Shown: positions 15,766-24,849 of the stretch, piece after piece
Layout: each line of letters starts with the position of its first letter
How positions within the stretch are numbered: position 1 is the stretch's first letter
Origin: an uncultured Bacteroidales bacterium
GTDB taxonomy: Bacteria; Bacteroidota; Bacteroidia; Bacteroidales; Paludibacteraceae
Direction: 5' to 3'
Length of the DNA: 63,630 nt
Assembly (NCBI GenBank): GCA_944321745.1
Contig: CALUML010000002.1
Location: 1-63,630, forward strand
Program-made: the position numbers and the translations under genes
The notes under the pieces: generated by a model
Seen by the model: only the letters and a program-made list of their open reading frames with translations
What the model was told of the DNA's origin: nothing
Database searches by the model: none

Positions 15766-18765
15766 TTACTCTACCGCTATTTTTTGCACAGAGACCTGGC
15801 CAGCCGTGTCTGCCAACCGTACAATGTACAGCCCTTGGGGCAATGCTTCGCGTGTGCTGAGCCAGGCATTGCCCGGCACGGTGAGCAGCCGAACGCCCGC
15901 CATGGTGTACACCGATACTTCGCGCAACCCGGCCACACCCGGCACGGAAGACAGCCCGGTGTTGCCCGCTTCGCGGCTCTCCAACGCCAAGGTGTTCAGG
16001 CTCTGCGCCCGGTTTTCCAGCTTGGCCTCGTCGGTGGAGGCGGTGCCGTCCAAGGGGGCGTAGATTTCCAAGCTCGACTTCAGCAGGCGGCCTGCGTGCA
16101 AGGCGGCTATTTCTTCGGCGTTCATGCCCGCGCGGTGGAAGTACAACTCACGGTATTCCACCGTGTCGTCCCCGCCGTCGGCGGCATGGAGGATGAAGGC
16201 CGTCGGCACGAGTTTTTCTTCCACCGGGTCGCCTTGCTGCACGCCATCAACGTAGAGGAAGGTGCGCCCCCAAGCATAATAATGCGTGAGGCTTACCGTG
16301 TGCCACTGCCCGTCGTTCAAGGCCGCGGACGATGCCGAACGGGCTTCGTCCGACGTGAATGCCCAGAGGCTGTAATCCAGCGTGCCGTCCGCATCGAGCA
16401 GCAGCGTGCCCGTCAGCCCTTCGCTGTCAAAGGTGGCCAACCCGCCCGTGCCCGTGGTGCGGAACGAGAACGTCAGCGTAAACGAATGCAACACGTTTTC
16501 GGGCTGCCAGGCCACCACCTGCGCCTGCCCGTCGGTTTCGGCCAGCGTGAGCGAGGTGCCCTCGGCCCGCACGGGCTGCGCCTTGCCCGCCGCCAAGGCA
16601 TCCATGAGCGAAGGCACAATGGCATAGAACAATTCTGCATGGCCCGCCGTGTTGGGGTGGGCATTGTCGGCCTGGTAGCCCGATGCCCATCGGCCTTGCC
16701 CGTCGTCTATGGCACCGAGCAAGTTCACGCTCGGCACGTCCCACTCGTGGATGAGCAGGTTGAGCTGCTTCACGTAGTTGTAATCCGAGGCGTTGAAGTC
16801 CGCCCGGGTATAGTTGTTGCCCACCAAGGGCACCTTGCCGAAACGGCGCGCCCGCTCAATGAGGGTCAGCATGTTGTCACGGTAGCTGTCAAACGCTGCC
16901 TGCCCGCGTTCGTGCACCCCTTCATTGCCCAGCGACAGGCCGTAGTACACATAACGGCTGCACACGGGCAACAGGTCGTTGTCCCAGCGGTTCATCACGT
17001 CGGTGGTGTTGTTGCCGGGCACGGAGATATTGGTCGTGCTCCACGAGTTGACCGCCTGCCCCGACAAGTAGCTGGCCCACAACTGGGCATACCCCTTGCC
17101 CGACTCGGCTCCCTGCCCGTAAGGCACGGACGAACCCATCACCGCCAACACGTATTCACCCGGTGCCTGGCGGGAGATGACCACCTGCTTCAAGTCGGTC
17201 AACGCCGTGCCGTCGGGCAGCGAGGCCGTGGCCGTAAGCGTCACCGTGCCATCGGCCAAGGCATAGAACTTGCCTTCGGCCGTCACCTCGGCTTTGGTCT
17301 CATCGTCCACGCTCCATACCACCGCCGGGCAGAACGCCCCTTCGGGCAGGGCCGTAACCATGTACTGCCCCACCTGACCGCACTGGTCGATGGCATCCGG
17401 TCCGGAAATGCTGATGGAGGTGGCATAGTCCGTGGCCGTTATTTCCTCTATCTTCATGGCGTTGACGTGGAAGAAATTGCCCAGCCATTCCTTCAAGGTG
17501 AACGTTACCGTGCTGTCGGCATCGGGCACGATGGGGTCGGACACGAAGATGTTCGCCACGTTCTGGTGCTTGTCCGTACCTGCCATGTTCTTGCCACCCA
17601 TCTGGTGCAAGCCCATGATGCTGTTCGACCCGCTGAAAGTAAAGAAGCCGATGCGATTTCCTCCCGCTTCATACCGGCTGCCGAATGCCTGGAAACGGTA
17701 CATCTTCTGCGGGTTCAAGCCTTTGAACAATATCGTACCCTCGATGTTGTCGCCGTTGCGGAAGATGTAGTCCTGCGTGGCGGTAGCAACGGCCAGGTCA
17801 CCCAGCAAGGCGGGGTCGGGGTCGGTGAGGCCGCCGTTGCGCACGCCGTTGAATTCGAAGTTCGTACCCAGTTCCACCCGTGCGCTACTCGGCGTGTTGT
17901 CGCTCCATACCAGGGAGAGGGTCTTGCCCGCCTGCTCGGTGGTAGGACCATCACCGTTGCTGTACATGTTGTTCCAATAATGCCCGTTCGCATCGGGGCT
18001 GGTCGTGGGCGTGCCATCCAAGCCGTTGTTGTTCTTGCCGAAGTCGATGTAGAGCGTGCGTTCGGCCTCGGGCAGCGTGTAGCCCTCGTATTCCTCTATT
18101 TTCATGGCGTTGATGTAGGCAAAGCCGCCACTGAGGATGCCCATTTCCACCATGATGGTGCCATCGGCCTTGGGCACCACGTAGTCCGAGGTGAACAGGT
18201 TGCGGTCGTTGGTCGCCGCGCCGTCGGTGCCGGTGGCGGCGAGGGTGCCGTGGCTGCCGTTCAGCCCGCTGAGGGAGAAAATGGAGACGCGGTTGTCCGT
18301 GCCCGCGCGGCTGGCCAGTATGTGAAACTTGTACGCCCGCGCCGGGTCAAGTCCGCTCAGGGTGAACGCCCCTTTGTCGTTCATGGCACTTTCAATGAAG
18401 AAATAGTCCTCCGTGGCCGTACCCACCGCCAGGTCGCCCAGCAACTCGGGGTCGGGGTCGAGCAAGCCGCCATTGTTACGTCCGTTGGCCTTGAAAGCCT
18501 CCGTAGTGGTGAGGGTGAAGCCGGTAGAGGCGTTGTCGGCATCGACCAGTTGCACTGCGTAGCCCGCCGGTTTGGTGGAAGGCGAGCCGCTCTCGGTGCT
18601 CACTATGTTGTTCCAATAATGACCGTTGGCGTCGGGTGCTTCGGTCATGCTGCCGTTCGTCCTGTCGCTTTTCCCGAAGTCGAGGTAAAGCGTGCGGGTC
18701 AATGTTTGCGCCGACAGGGCTGCTACAGCCATGCCGAGGCACAAGGTGAAAGATAGTTTACGCAT
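15766..18765 (-). CDS. 999-residue modular protein: duplicated module, Ig-like, SGNH, LamG, T9SS-like C-terminal domain
   Basis: After a Sec signal (LSFTLCLGMAVAALSAQ) come two paralogous modules of about 205 residues (LYLDFGKSD..ANGHYWNNI..GGLLDPDPELLGDLAVGTAT..YINAMKIEE, then LYIDFGKNN..ANGHYWNNM..GGLTDPDPALLGDLAVATAT..HVNAMKIEE). An Ig-like (Big) domain follows, then an SGNH hydrolase (VMGSSVPYGQGA, LSLGNEG, ADNAHPNTAGH), a LamG/concanavalin domain (ALNDGQWHTVSLTHYY, TFLYVDGVQQG) and a T9SS-like end (VSVYTMAGVRLL..LPQGLYIVRLAD..VQKIAVE). It is probably a surface-displayed glycan-binding esterase. The SGNH block III is an atypical GNE instead of GxND, so catalysis should be treated with care. 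Confidence 0.8.
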   Translation of the reverse strand: MRKLSFTLCLGMAVAALSAQTLTRTLYLDFGKSDRTNGSMTEAPDANGHYWNNIVSTESGSPSTKPAGYAVQLVDADNASTGFTLTTTEAFKANGRNNGGLLDPDPELLGDLAVGTATEDYFFIESAMNDKGAFTLSGLDPARAYKFHILASRAGTDNRVSIFSLSGLNGSHGTLAATGTDGAATNDRNLFTSDYVVPKADGTIMVEMGILSGGFAYINAMKIEEYEGYTLPEAERTLYIDFGKNNNGLDGTPTTSPDANGHYWNNMYSNGDGPTTEQAGKTLSLVWSDNTPSSARVELGTNFEFNGVRNGGLTDPDPALLGDLAVATATQDYIFRNGDNIEGTILFKGLNPQKMYRFQAFGSRYEAGGNRIGFFTFSGSNSIMGLHQMGGKNMAGTDKHQNVANIFVSDPIVPDADSTVTFTLKEWLGNFFHVNAMKIEEITATDYATSISISGPDAIDQCGQVGQYMVTALPEGAFCPAVVWSVDDETKAEVTAEGKFYALADGTVTLTATASLPDGTALTDLKQVVISRQAPGEYVLAVMGSSVPYGQGAESGKGYAQLWASYLSGQAVNSWSTTNISVPGNNTTDVMNRWDNDLLPVCSRYVYYGLSLGNEGVHERGQAAFDSYRDNMLTLIERARRFGKVPLVGNNYTRADFNASDYNYVKQLNLLIHEWDVPSVNLLGAIDDGQGRWASGYQADNAHPNTAGHAELFYAIVPSLMDALAAGKAQPVRAEGTSLTLAETDGQAQVVAWQPENVLHSFTLTFSFRTTGTGGLATFDSEGLTGTLLLDADGTLDYSLWAFTSDEARSASSAALNDGQWHTVSLTHYYAWGRTFLYVDGVQQGDPVEEKLVPTAFILHAADGGDDTVEYRELYFHRAGMNAEEIAALHAGRLLKSSLEIYAPLDGTASTDEAKLENRAQSLNTLALESREAGNTGLSSVPGVAGLREVSVYTMAGVRLLTVPGNAWLSTREALPQGLYIVRLADTAGQVSVQKIAVE

Positions 18766-19086
18766 GATTAGTTACGAGTTACGAGTTACGAGCTACAGTT
18801 TCATGATTATTTCTTCTATGTTCATGGGGTTGTAGAGACAAGGCATGCCTTGTCTCTACATTTCCTTGAATGAATATCCGCAATCTGCCCACCCCTTGCA
18901 CCCCTCCGGTTCTTCGTGCCACCTCCCCTACCTTAGGGGAGGAGTTTGGTTACTCCGTACGCGAGGCTTTCGCGGAAACCTCGGCAAGCAAAACATGCTA
19001 TTTTCTCCCCCTAAGGTAGGGGGAGTACACTCGCCAAACATGCCCACACCTACAGACGGAACGGAATAGAGACGGGGATGGAGACG
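18766..19086. repeat. Intergenic mosaic repeats, families E, D and H
   Basis: The left part of this 576-nt gap holds GTTACGAGTTACGAGCTAC words (18770-18797), a family D palindrome (18831-18860) and a long family H block (18894-19035) with CACCTCCCCTACCTTAGGGG and CTCCCCCTAAGGTAGGGGG words in opposite orientation. A MITE-like element follows at 19087-19247; the last 90 nt before the next stop codon are unremarkable apart from CGGTCGGC..AACCGGCCGG. No gene is supported here. Confidence 0.8.
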
Positions 19087-19247
19087 GAGGGTGTATCAAA
19101 ATAAGAACGAACACGGATTGACCGGATTTAACGGATTGTCACGGATGAGGATACTGTTGATATCCAATGGCATCCTTGGCAAAATATCCGTGTAAATCTG
19201 TTTGATCCGCATAATCTGTGTTCTAAATCCCATTTTGATACACCCTC
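19087..19247. repeat. MITE-like element, copy 2
   Basis: This 161-bp element has perfect 16-bp terminal inverted repeats, GAGGGTGTATCAAAAT at 19087-19102 and the complement at 19232-19247. The interior is nearly identical to 11058-11218, including the non-repetitive core TACTGTTGATATCCAATGGC. No transposase is encoded in or near it. Confidence 0.88.
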
Positions 19248-19341
19248 TACCTGGCAGACCGTGGGGCGGAAACAGCACCGGTCGGCTGAAGGATTTCCAA
19301 CCGGCCGGTATGTTAGTTGATTCAGATTATGCGGGACTGCC

Positions 19342-21147
19342 TTATTGGGCAATCACTTTCGTGCGGTAGGGGGTGAGGCCTTCGGCGCGCACTTCCACAA
19401 GGAAGGCTCCTTGGGCAGCCAGCGTGAGTTGCGCTTCGCCCGTGAAGGTTTGTTCCTGCACCTTCGCACCGTTGACGGCATAGACGGCCACGGTCATGTC
19501 GCGCGAGGCATCACCGCGCACGGTGAGCTGACGACCATCTACCAGCACGTCGGCACCCAAAGCCGCCACGGCATCCACGCCCGTGCCTTGGCCTTCGCCC
19601 ACAGTGAAGGTTTTCGCTTCGGCAAACGCACCACCGAGGTAAGCCCCGTTGATGGCCTGCACGGTCCATTCATACTCGCCGTCGGGCAGGGTGAGGGTGT
19701 AGGAAGTGTGATTGAACACGTTACCCATGCGACCGCCTACCTTGCGCCAGCCCGTTTCAAGGTTAGCCATGGGGTTGTACATCCACTTGCCGGTCGTCTT
19801 GTTGTAGAGCGACAGATTGTAGGTCGTGCCGTACTTGCCGTTTTCGCTGGCAGGAGCTTCCCAGGAGAACGTTACCTTGTTATCCTCTACCGCAGCGTTG
19901 AGGTTGGCAGGAGCGGCGGGCAGCACGGAGGCATTTTCGCTTACATTCTTTACCCAGCCCGTGATACGGCGGTTGCCTATGTTCCCATGCCCGCACAGGA
20001 GCAAGTCCACTTTGTTGTCCTTGTCCAAGTCGGCAATGCGCAGGCCACCTTCAGACACGCCCGGCACCCCTTCGCCAAAGCTCTGATAGTCGCTAAACGT
20101 GAATGCAGACGGGTCTATGCCCAAATAAAGGTCGAGTATCTGCGTGCCTCGCTTGTCACTCCAGCCTTCGATGATAAGGTCAAGCTTACCATCGTTGTCC
20201 CAGTCCACGATGTAGCTGCCGTTGCCCACACTGCCCTGACGAGCCACCGTGTCGGCATAAACTACTTCACACGCATTGCCGTTCACGTTCTTGTACAAAC
20301 GGTATATCTGGTTATTGTCCTCACCCGACTTCACGTTGCCATCACCACTGAGCAGGAAGTCCAAGTAACCATCGCCGTTCACATCGCCCCAAGACACCGT
20401 GCCGTTGGCTTTCTGGCGAAAAACCGTAAGGTTCGTCTCGCGCGTGAACTTACCCGTACCGTCATTCTTGAACAAGGCGGTAAAACGTCCTTGCTCCTCA
20501 TCGTTACTCCAGGCAGAAATGAAGATGTCAGGCGTGCCGTTGTTGTCGTAATCCACAATGGTGATTTCGGGTTCGGTAAAGTCCAGTTCCGGGAATGCGC
20601 CTTCCAATTCCTTAAATGACCCATCGGCTTGCTGCAAATAGATTTCATTGAACTTGTTGTTCCCGAAGAAATAATAATCCAGCAAGCCATCCAGGTTGAA
20701 ATCGGCAAAGCCGCACGAAGTCAATGTACCCGCCGTGGTAATGGGATATTTCTCCGAGTCGGCCAACGTGAAGTTGCCCGTGCCATCATTAATGGCGATG
20801 CCACGACCTGACTTGTTGCCACCCCAACCGCCAAAAATGATGTCCAAGTCGCCATCACCGTCAATATCGCCCACATGGATATTGCCCGATTGCCCCATCT
20901 GAATGAGGTTGTCCTGCCCGGAAACCTTCACCGTAAAAGTGCCGTCACCATTGTTGATTCGGGTAAAGCCCAAACCCGAGTTTTCACCAGCACTGTAAAT
21001 CACATCCAAGTCACCATCATTGTCAATATCAACGGCTGCATAATCGCCCTTCCAAGAGCTTGTTTCCGTAAATTCAGTAAACACGCTTTGCGCCCCTGCC
21101 GTCATTGCACAGGAGGCTGCCAAAGCAAAGAATAAAAGTTTTTTCAT
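19342..21147 (-). CDS. Secreted FG-GAP/VCBS-repeat protein with T9SS-like C-terminal domain
   Basis: This 601-residue protein has a Sec signal (LLFFALAASCAMTAGAQ) and no lipobox. Residues about 30-400 contain at least six Ca-binding FG-GAP/VCBS repeats with DxDxDGxxD signatures (DIDNDGDLDVIY, DIDGDGDLDIIFGG, DFNLDGLLDYYFFG, DYDNNGTPDIFIS, DVNGDGYLDFLLSGDG, DWDNDGKLDLIIEG, DLDKDNKVDLLLCG). A fibronectin-III-like domain (about 420-520) is followed by the C-terminal domain (VAVYAVNGAKVQ..AQGAFLVEVRA..YRTKVIAQ). The fold would be a propeller, probably surface-exposed and glycan-binding rather than enzymatic. It is a clear paralog of the protein at 28,972-30,978, same domain order. Confidence 0.83.
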   Translation of the reverse strand: MKKLLFFALAASCAMTAGAQSVFTEFTETSSWKGDYAAVDIDNDGDLDVIYSAGENSGLGFTRINNGDGTFTVKVSGQDNLIQMGQSGNIHVGDIDGDGDLDIIFGGWGGNKSGRGIAINDGTGNFTLADSEKYPITTAGTLTSCGFADFNLDGLLDYYFFGNNKFNEIYLQQADGSFKELEGAFPELDFTEPEITIVDYDNNGTPDIFISAWSNDEEQGRFTALFKNDGTGKFTRETNLTVFRQKANGTVSWGDVNGDGYLDFLLSGDGNVKSGEDNNQIYRLYKNVNGNACEVVYADTVARQGSVGNGSYIVDWDNDGKLDLIIEGWSDKRGTQILDLYLGIDPSAFTFSDYQSFGEGVPGVSEGGLRIADLDKDNKVDLLLCGHGNIGNRRITGWVKNVSENASVLPAAPANLNAAVEDNKVTFSWEAPASENGKYGTTYNLSLYNKTTGKWMYNPMANLETGWRKVGGRMGNVFNHTSYTLTLPDGEYEWTVQAINGAYLGGAFAEAKTFTVGEGQGTGVDAVAALGADVLVDGRQLTVRGDASRDMTVAVYAVNGAKVQEQTFTGEAQLTLAAQGAFLVEVRAEGLTPYRTKVIAQ

Positions 21148-21297
21148 AATAGTTTTGTTTAAAAATTTCAGATTTCAGATTTCAAATTCCAGATTTCAGA
21201 TTGGTACATAGGGCAAAAGGAAACGCGAACGGAGCAAATGGCGCGAATGCTTCTTGTAACCCTTACATTCTTGCCTCTATCTTTTAGTTACGTGTTT

Positions 21298-21352
21298 GTT
21301 TAGGTGTTTTTAAGAGGATAATGCTCGTAGAAGCATTATCCTCTTTCTTTTT
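21298..21352. repeat. 55-nt hairpin repeat, copy 1
   Basis: A 14-bp perfect stem (AAGAGGATAATGCT, 21312-21325, with 21332-21345) and a 6-nt loop are preceded by GTTTAGGTGTTTTT and followed by TTCTTTTTT on the plus strand. The same block with one loop change is at 27649-27703. On the coding (minus) strand no U-run follows the stem, so an intercistronic RNA-processing or stability hairpin is as likely as a terminator. Confidence 0.8.
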
Positions 21353-21469
21353 TCAGAAAAAAGAATTTTTAATCCACGGATGACGCGGATTGAACGGATT
21401 TACACGGATTTTTGTTTCCCGCAGATGACGCAGATGGACGCAACTATTTTTTATCCGTTTGCCTCCGCA

Positions 21470-21515
21470 CGTAGGGCGATGCCCTACGCTGAACGCCACA
21501 AGGCCGTTGGCCTTG
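21470..21515 (+). repeat. Family C double-hairpin repeat, copy 2
   Basis: Nearly identical to 6117-6162: GTAGGGCGATGCCCTAC, then GCTGAACGCCA, then CAAGGCCGTTGGCCTTG. Confidence 0.85.
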
Positions 21516-21673
21516 CCCATTCATTACACCAGATACTCGCGGTCATTTGTGTCATTTGCGTCATTCGCGTTCCACCATTCCGTGATAATCTGTTCAATCC
21601 GTGTCATCCGTGTGCTAAAATTATTCGCGGTCATTCGCGCGACTTACGTTATTCGCGTTCCACCCTTGGAGTA

Positions 21674-23146
21674 TTACAACGCCACTTTCACCGTTTGGGG
21701 TTGCCCGGCAGCAGGGGTGAGCGTCAGCACGTAGCTGCCTTGGGGCAGGGCGATTTCCGCGTTGCCAGTGAAGGCCGCACGGCTCACTTCGCGTCCATCC
21801 AGGCTGTACACGCTCGCGGTATAGTCCGTACCCGCCACGCCGTCGATGAACAACTGACCACCTTGTACATATACGGTAGCCAATTGAGCTTCGATGCCGT
21901 CAATGCCCGTACTGGGATTTTTGGCTTCTTCCACCAAGAGGGTCATGGTGTTCAAGTCCATCGTGATGGTGACTTCCTTGTTGGCATCGGCTTCGCCGAT
22001 AACGAATTTGTAATCGTTACCGCTGCCGTGCAGCATGTAGTTGCGTTCGTACTTCAAGTTGTTGGCCGTGCCGAGCACGATGGCTTCATTCTCCGTGTTA
22101 GCCACGTAGCAGCCACTGCTGAAGTTCTTCTTGCGGATTACCTTGAAGTCGCCTGCCTTGACCGTACCCGTCCATGTGTACACGCCACGCGAGGTGCGGG
22201 TCATCGTCACGGCATCCGCCGCTTCCCATCCGCCGGGCATGGCAGCGCCTACCAGGTACATTTCGGTGAAGTAGTCGAAGTCGTGCGTGAAGCTGTTAAC
22301 GGTCATCGTCTTGTTCACCGGATCCACGGTGAAGTCCCAGTAACCGTTGCCACTGCCATCTTCGGGCAGTTCCCACTTCGTGTCATTGCCGTCCAGCACC
22401 ATGGTCTGGGCTTGGCCTACAGGCAAGGAGGTAAGAGCCACGTTGCTTGCACCCGGGTGGAACTCCGTACCCCAATTGTGCTTGGTCAATATCTTAAACA
22501 TGCCCGGCTCGTTGCCCCACTGGGCACGTTCCATGTAGCCACGGAAGTGGAACAAGTCGACATTGTCACGGTCGCGTTCCATGCGCACGAAGTTGTTATA
22601 CTTCAGCCAGTCAGTACTTTCGCCGTTGTTCACAAACGGACCACCCATAAGGAACAGGCCCGTGGAGAACTGGCTTTCGGCCTTCGTGAAACTGGTGATG
22701 GTCATGGTGCGGTTGCCCTCGGCGGTGGTCAGCGTAATGCTGTACCAGCCGTCCATGCTGTGGTCTGCGGGCATTGACCACTTGGTATCGCCATCACCAT
22801 CTGCGGTGGTTTTCATTTGCAAAGGTTTGTTCACATCCTCTGCCGAAAGCGTATAGTTGGTGCTACCGGCAGGGTGGAAGCCGTTCCAGATACCAGCTGA
22901 CAAGCCATCTACAATCTTGAATTCTGCGGGTTCTCCGCCATGGCTATGGGTTGGATAACCGATGTACCCTTCATAATAGAATATGGTAGGATCATTCGCA
23001 TCCTTTTCCAAGGCAACGGCGCAATCTTTCGACCATTCACCACCGAAGGGTCCACCCACAAAATACAAGTTGTCCGGCCAAGCAAAAGCCGACACACTAA
23101 ACAGCCCGCACAAAGCGGCTGTCAAAAGAGTTTTCATTTGTTTCAT
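21674..23146 (-). CDS. SusE/SusF-like glycan-binding protein with T9SS-like C-terminal domain
   Basis: This 490-residue protein has a Sec signal (LLTAALCGLFSVSAFA) but no lipobox. It has three SusE/SusF-like binding modules, each with a LYxVGGP/AxxGGW start, a segment reporting a measured quantity (FYYEGYIG, FHFRGYME, YTWTGTVK) and F/H-P-G-A/G aromatic sites (WNGFHPAGSTNY, WGTEFHPGASN). The C-terminal 75 residues are sorting-domain-like (ASVYSLDGREV..LPQGSYVLTLT..QTVKVAL). SusE/F proteins of classical Bacteroides Sus systems are lipoproteins; here the anchor appears to have been replaced by the C-terminal domain. It is paralogous to the next gene upstream and probably captures glycan at the surface. 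Confidence 0.8.
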   Translation of the reverse strand: MKQMKTLLTAALCGLFSVSAFAWPDNLYFVGGPFGGEWSKDCAVALEKDANDPTIFYYEGYIGYPTHSHGGEPAEFKIVDGLSAGIWNGFHPAGSTNYTLSAEDVNKPLQMKTTADGDGDTKWSMPADHSMDGWYSITLTTAEGNRTMTITSFTKAESQFSTGLFLMGGPFVNNGESTDWLKYNNFVRMERDRDNVDLFHFRGYMERAQWGNEPGMFKILTKHNWGTEFHPGASNVALTSLPVGQAQTMVLDGNDTKWELPEDGSGNGYWDFTVDPVNKTMTVNSFTHDFDYFTEMYLVGAAMPGGWEAADAVTMTRTSRGVYTWTGTVKAGDFKVIRKKNFSSGCYVANTENEAIVLGTANNLKYERNYMLHGSGNDYKFVIGEADANKEVTITMDLNTMTLLVEEAKNPSTGIDGIEAQLATVYVQGGQLFIDGVAGTDYTASVYSLDGREVSRAAFTGNAEIALPQGSYVLTLTPAAGQPQTVKVAL

Positions 23147-23174
23147 GTCTATTTGTTTTATTGAGTTAATAGTA

Positions 23175-23460
23175 TATAATAGCGAGTAGTTAGTAGCTAA
23201 AAGCTACTAATTTATTTCCCTGCTTGCAGAAATGTTTTTCCGCACCGAGGGAGTTTTATTTCCGTCCCTGCGGAAATGTAGCTGTGTAGTAACACCTCCA
23301 ATCTTCGTAAAAGGGGCGTTTGGTTGTCTGTAGAGACAAGGCATGCCTTGTCTCCGCTGCCACACATATGATTTTTCCGTGGGCATGTCCTCGATGAATG
23401 CAAGGTGGGAGACAAGGCATGCCTTGTCTCTACAAACAACCTTTTCTCCCCTTTAGGGGC
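23175..23460. repeat. Gap with family E string and two family D palindromes
   Basis: The gap holds AGCGAGTAGTTAGTAGCTA words (23179-23210), a GCAGAAATGTTTTTCCGCACC / CCGTCCCTGCGGAAATG block (23224-23280), family D palindromes at 23329-23355 and 23408-23434, and a CCCCTTTAGGGGCCGGGGG word (23449-23467) abutting the next stop codon. Confidence 0.8.
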
Positions 23461-23466
23461 CGGGGG

Positions 23467-24849
23467 TTATTTCACATATGCGTGCAGGCGGGTGGGTTGC
23501 GTGCCGTCCTGGGCAGCGAGTGCCACGATGTAGCTGCCCGTGGGCAGGGCGATGTCCGTCGTGCTTTCAAAAGAGCGTTCGGCCACCAGGCGACCGTCCA
23601 CACCGAACACCCGCACCTGCATCTCCCCCACAGCCGGGGTGGAGAGGTAGAGCTTGCCGTCGTTGCTGTAGCAGGTTACTTCCGTGCCTTCGACTGTTTC
23701 CACCTTCGTCACATCGGGGCGTTCGCCCAACCATGCCGTCATGGTGTTGAGGTCGATGGAGAGGGTGTTGATGCCCGCGTTGGCTTCGGAAACGGTAAAC
23801 TTGTTGTCCGGATGCGAGCCGTTTAAGTAGTTCTCCACGTATTCCACCGGATATTCCTGCCCGGGCACCAGCTCCTGCCCGTTGGTCAAGGGCATGTAGG
23901 CATACATGTACGAACCGCGCCGCTTCTGGAACTTCAGCTCGCCCGCCGTAATCATGCCTGCCCAGGAATACACGCCTTCCGAAACGGCATTCAACTGGAT
24001 GGGGGTCTTATTGTCCGTGGGGAAGCCGCAAGGCAAGGCCGTGCCGCACGCAAAGATGGCGCGGGGCAAGATGTCTTCGGAAGCCACGATGTTCGGCTCG
24101 AACTTCACCACTTCGATGGTGATGTTCACCATGTCCACCTTGATTTCATAGTAGCCGTCGCCGCTGCGGTCGGAGGGGATGAACCACTTGTTGTCGTCAC
24201 CGTTGAGGCGCATCTTCATCGGGTTGTTCAGCGCGTCGAGCAAGGCCACGTTGCCCACGGCATCGGGGTGGTAGTTTTCGCCCCAGCCACGCCCGCGCAG
24301 CAACTTGATGTTGCCGCGTTCGCTGCCCAACTCGTTGTAGCGCAGGTCGCCCTTGTACCAGAAGATGGAGGCGTTGGCCGAGTCCTGCTCCAGCAGGATG
24401 GCATCCTGCGCTTCCCAGTTCATGCCCAGGTTGACCGGCCCGCCGTGCAGGTAGAGCCGCCCGGTGGGCAGGATGATTTGCTCGGCCTTGATGCTCTTGG
24501 CATCACCCTTCACGTTGATGGTCACTTTGAAGAAGTCTTTTTCACCGGCATAGCGCACACGCAGGCCGAGGTCGCCCTCTTCGGCCACCTTCAAGGTGAT
24601 GGAGTCGCCCACCGGGTCGTTGTCACCGCATTCATGCACATACTCGTTCGTGCCGTCGGACACGCGGAACGACTGCGTGGAGAGCCGCCCGCCATAGACG
24701 AACTCCGTGCCAGCTTCGTCCACCTGGGTAAACACCACAGGATTTTCCAGTTCTTCCTTGTCGCCCACCAGCGTCCATTGTTGCTGGGCACGCACGCCCC
24801 ATGAAACCAGTCCAAGCGACAAAGCCAAAAATGCTATTTTTCTTTTCAT
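23467..24849 (-). CDS. SusE/SusF-like glycan-binding protein with T9SS-like C-terminal domain
   Basis: This 460-residue protein has a Sec signal (ALSLGLVSWGVRAQ) and no lipobox. An N-terminal Ig-like domain (about 20-145) is followed by two SusE/F-like modules (RLYLHGGPVNLGMNWEAQ..FWYKGDLRYNE..WGENYHPDAVGN and AIFACGTALPCGF..YSWAGMITAGELKF). The C-terminal part (VRVFGVDGRLVAER..LPTGSYIVALAAQ..LHAYVK) resembles a sorting domain. It lies directly upstream of a paralog with the same plan and downstream of GH31, so the pair is likely co-transcribed with the enzymes. A glycan-binding role is inferred from family and context. Confidence 0.78.
   Translation of the reverse strand: MKRKIAFLALSLGLVSWGVRAQQQWTLVGDKEELENPVVFTQVDEAGTEFVYGGRLSTQSFRVSDGTNEYVHECGDNDPVGDSITLKVAEEGDLGLRVRYAGEKDFFKVTINVKGDAKSIKAEQIILPTGRLYLHGGPVNLGMNWEAQDAILLEQDSANASIFWYKGDLRYNELGSERGNIKLLRGRGWGENYHPDAVGNVALLDALNNPMKMRLNGDDNKWFIPSDRSGDGYYEIKVDMVNITIEVVKFEPNIVASEDILPRAIFACGTALPCGFPTDNKTPIQLNAVSEGVYSWAGMITAGELKFQKRRGSYMYAYMPLTNGQELVPGQEYPVEYVENYLNGSHPDNKFTVSEANAGINTLSIDLNTMTAWLGERPDVTKVETVEGTEVTCYSNDGKLYLSTPAVGEMQVRVFGVDGRLVAERSFESTTDIALPTGSYIVALAAQDGTQPTRLHAYVK

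Larger units (their letters stand above)
21148..21673. repeat. 526-nt gap filled with mosaic repeats
   Basis: In order: TTTCAGATTTCAGATTTC words (21163-21201), CGCGAACGGAGCAAATGG words, a 55-nt hairpin repeat (21298-21352), ACGGATTGAACGGATTTACA words (21372-21412), CGCAGATGACGCAGATGG words (21420-21440), a family C element (21470-21515) and GCGTCATTCGCGTT / CCGTGTCATCCGTGTGC words to 21662. No gene is supported here. Confidence 0.83.

Noticed and set aside
15463..18756. Very long plus-strand open frames opposite PUL genes (for example 1097 codons here, 915 codons at 8286-11033, 703 codons at 1786-3897)
   Set aside because: They mirror real minus-strand genes with signal peptides and domain motifs. 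Their translations are rich in His, Arg, Val and Gly as expected for antisense frames in GC-rich DNA, and show no domains.
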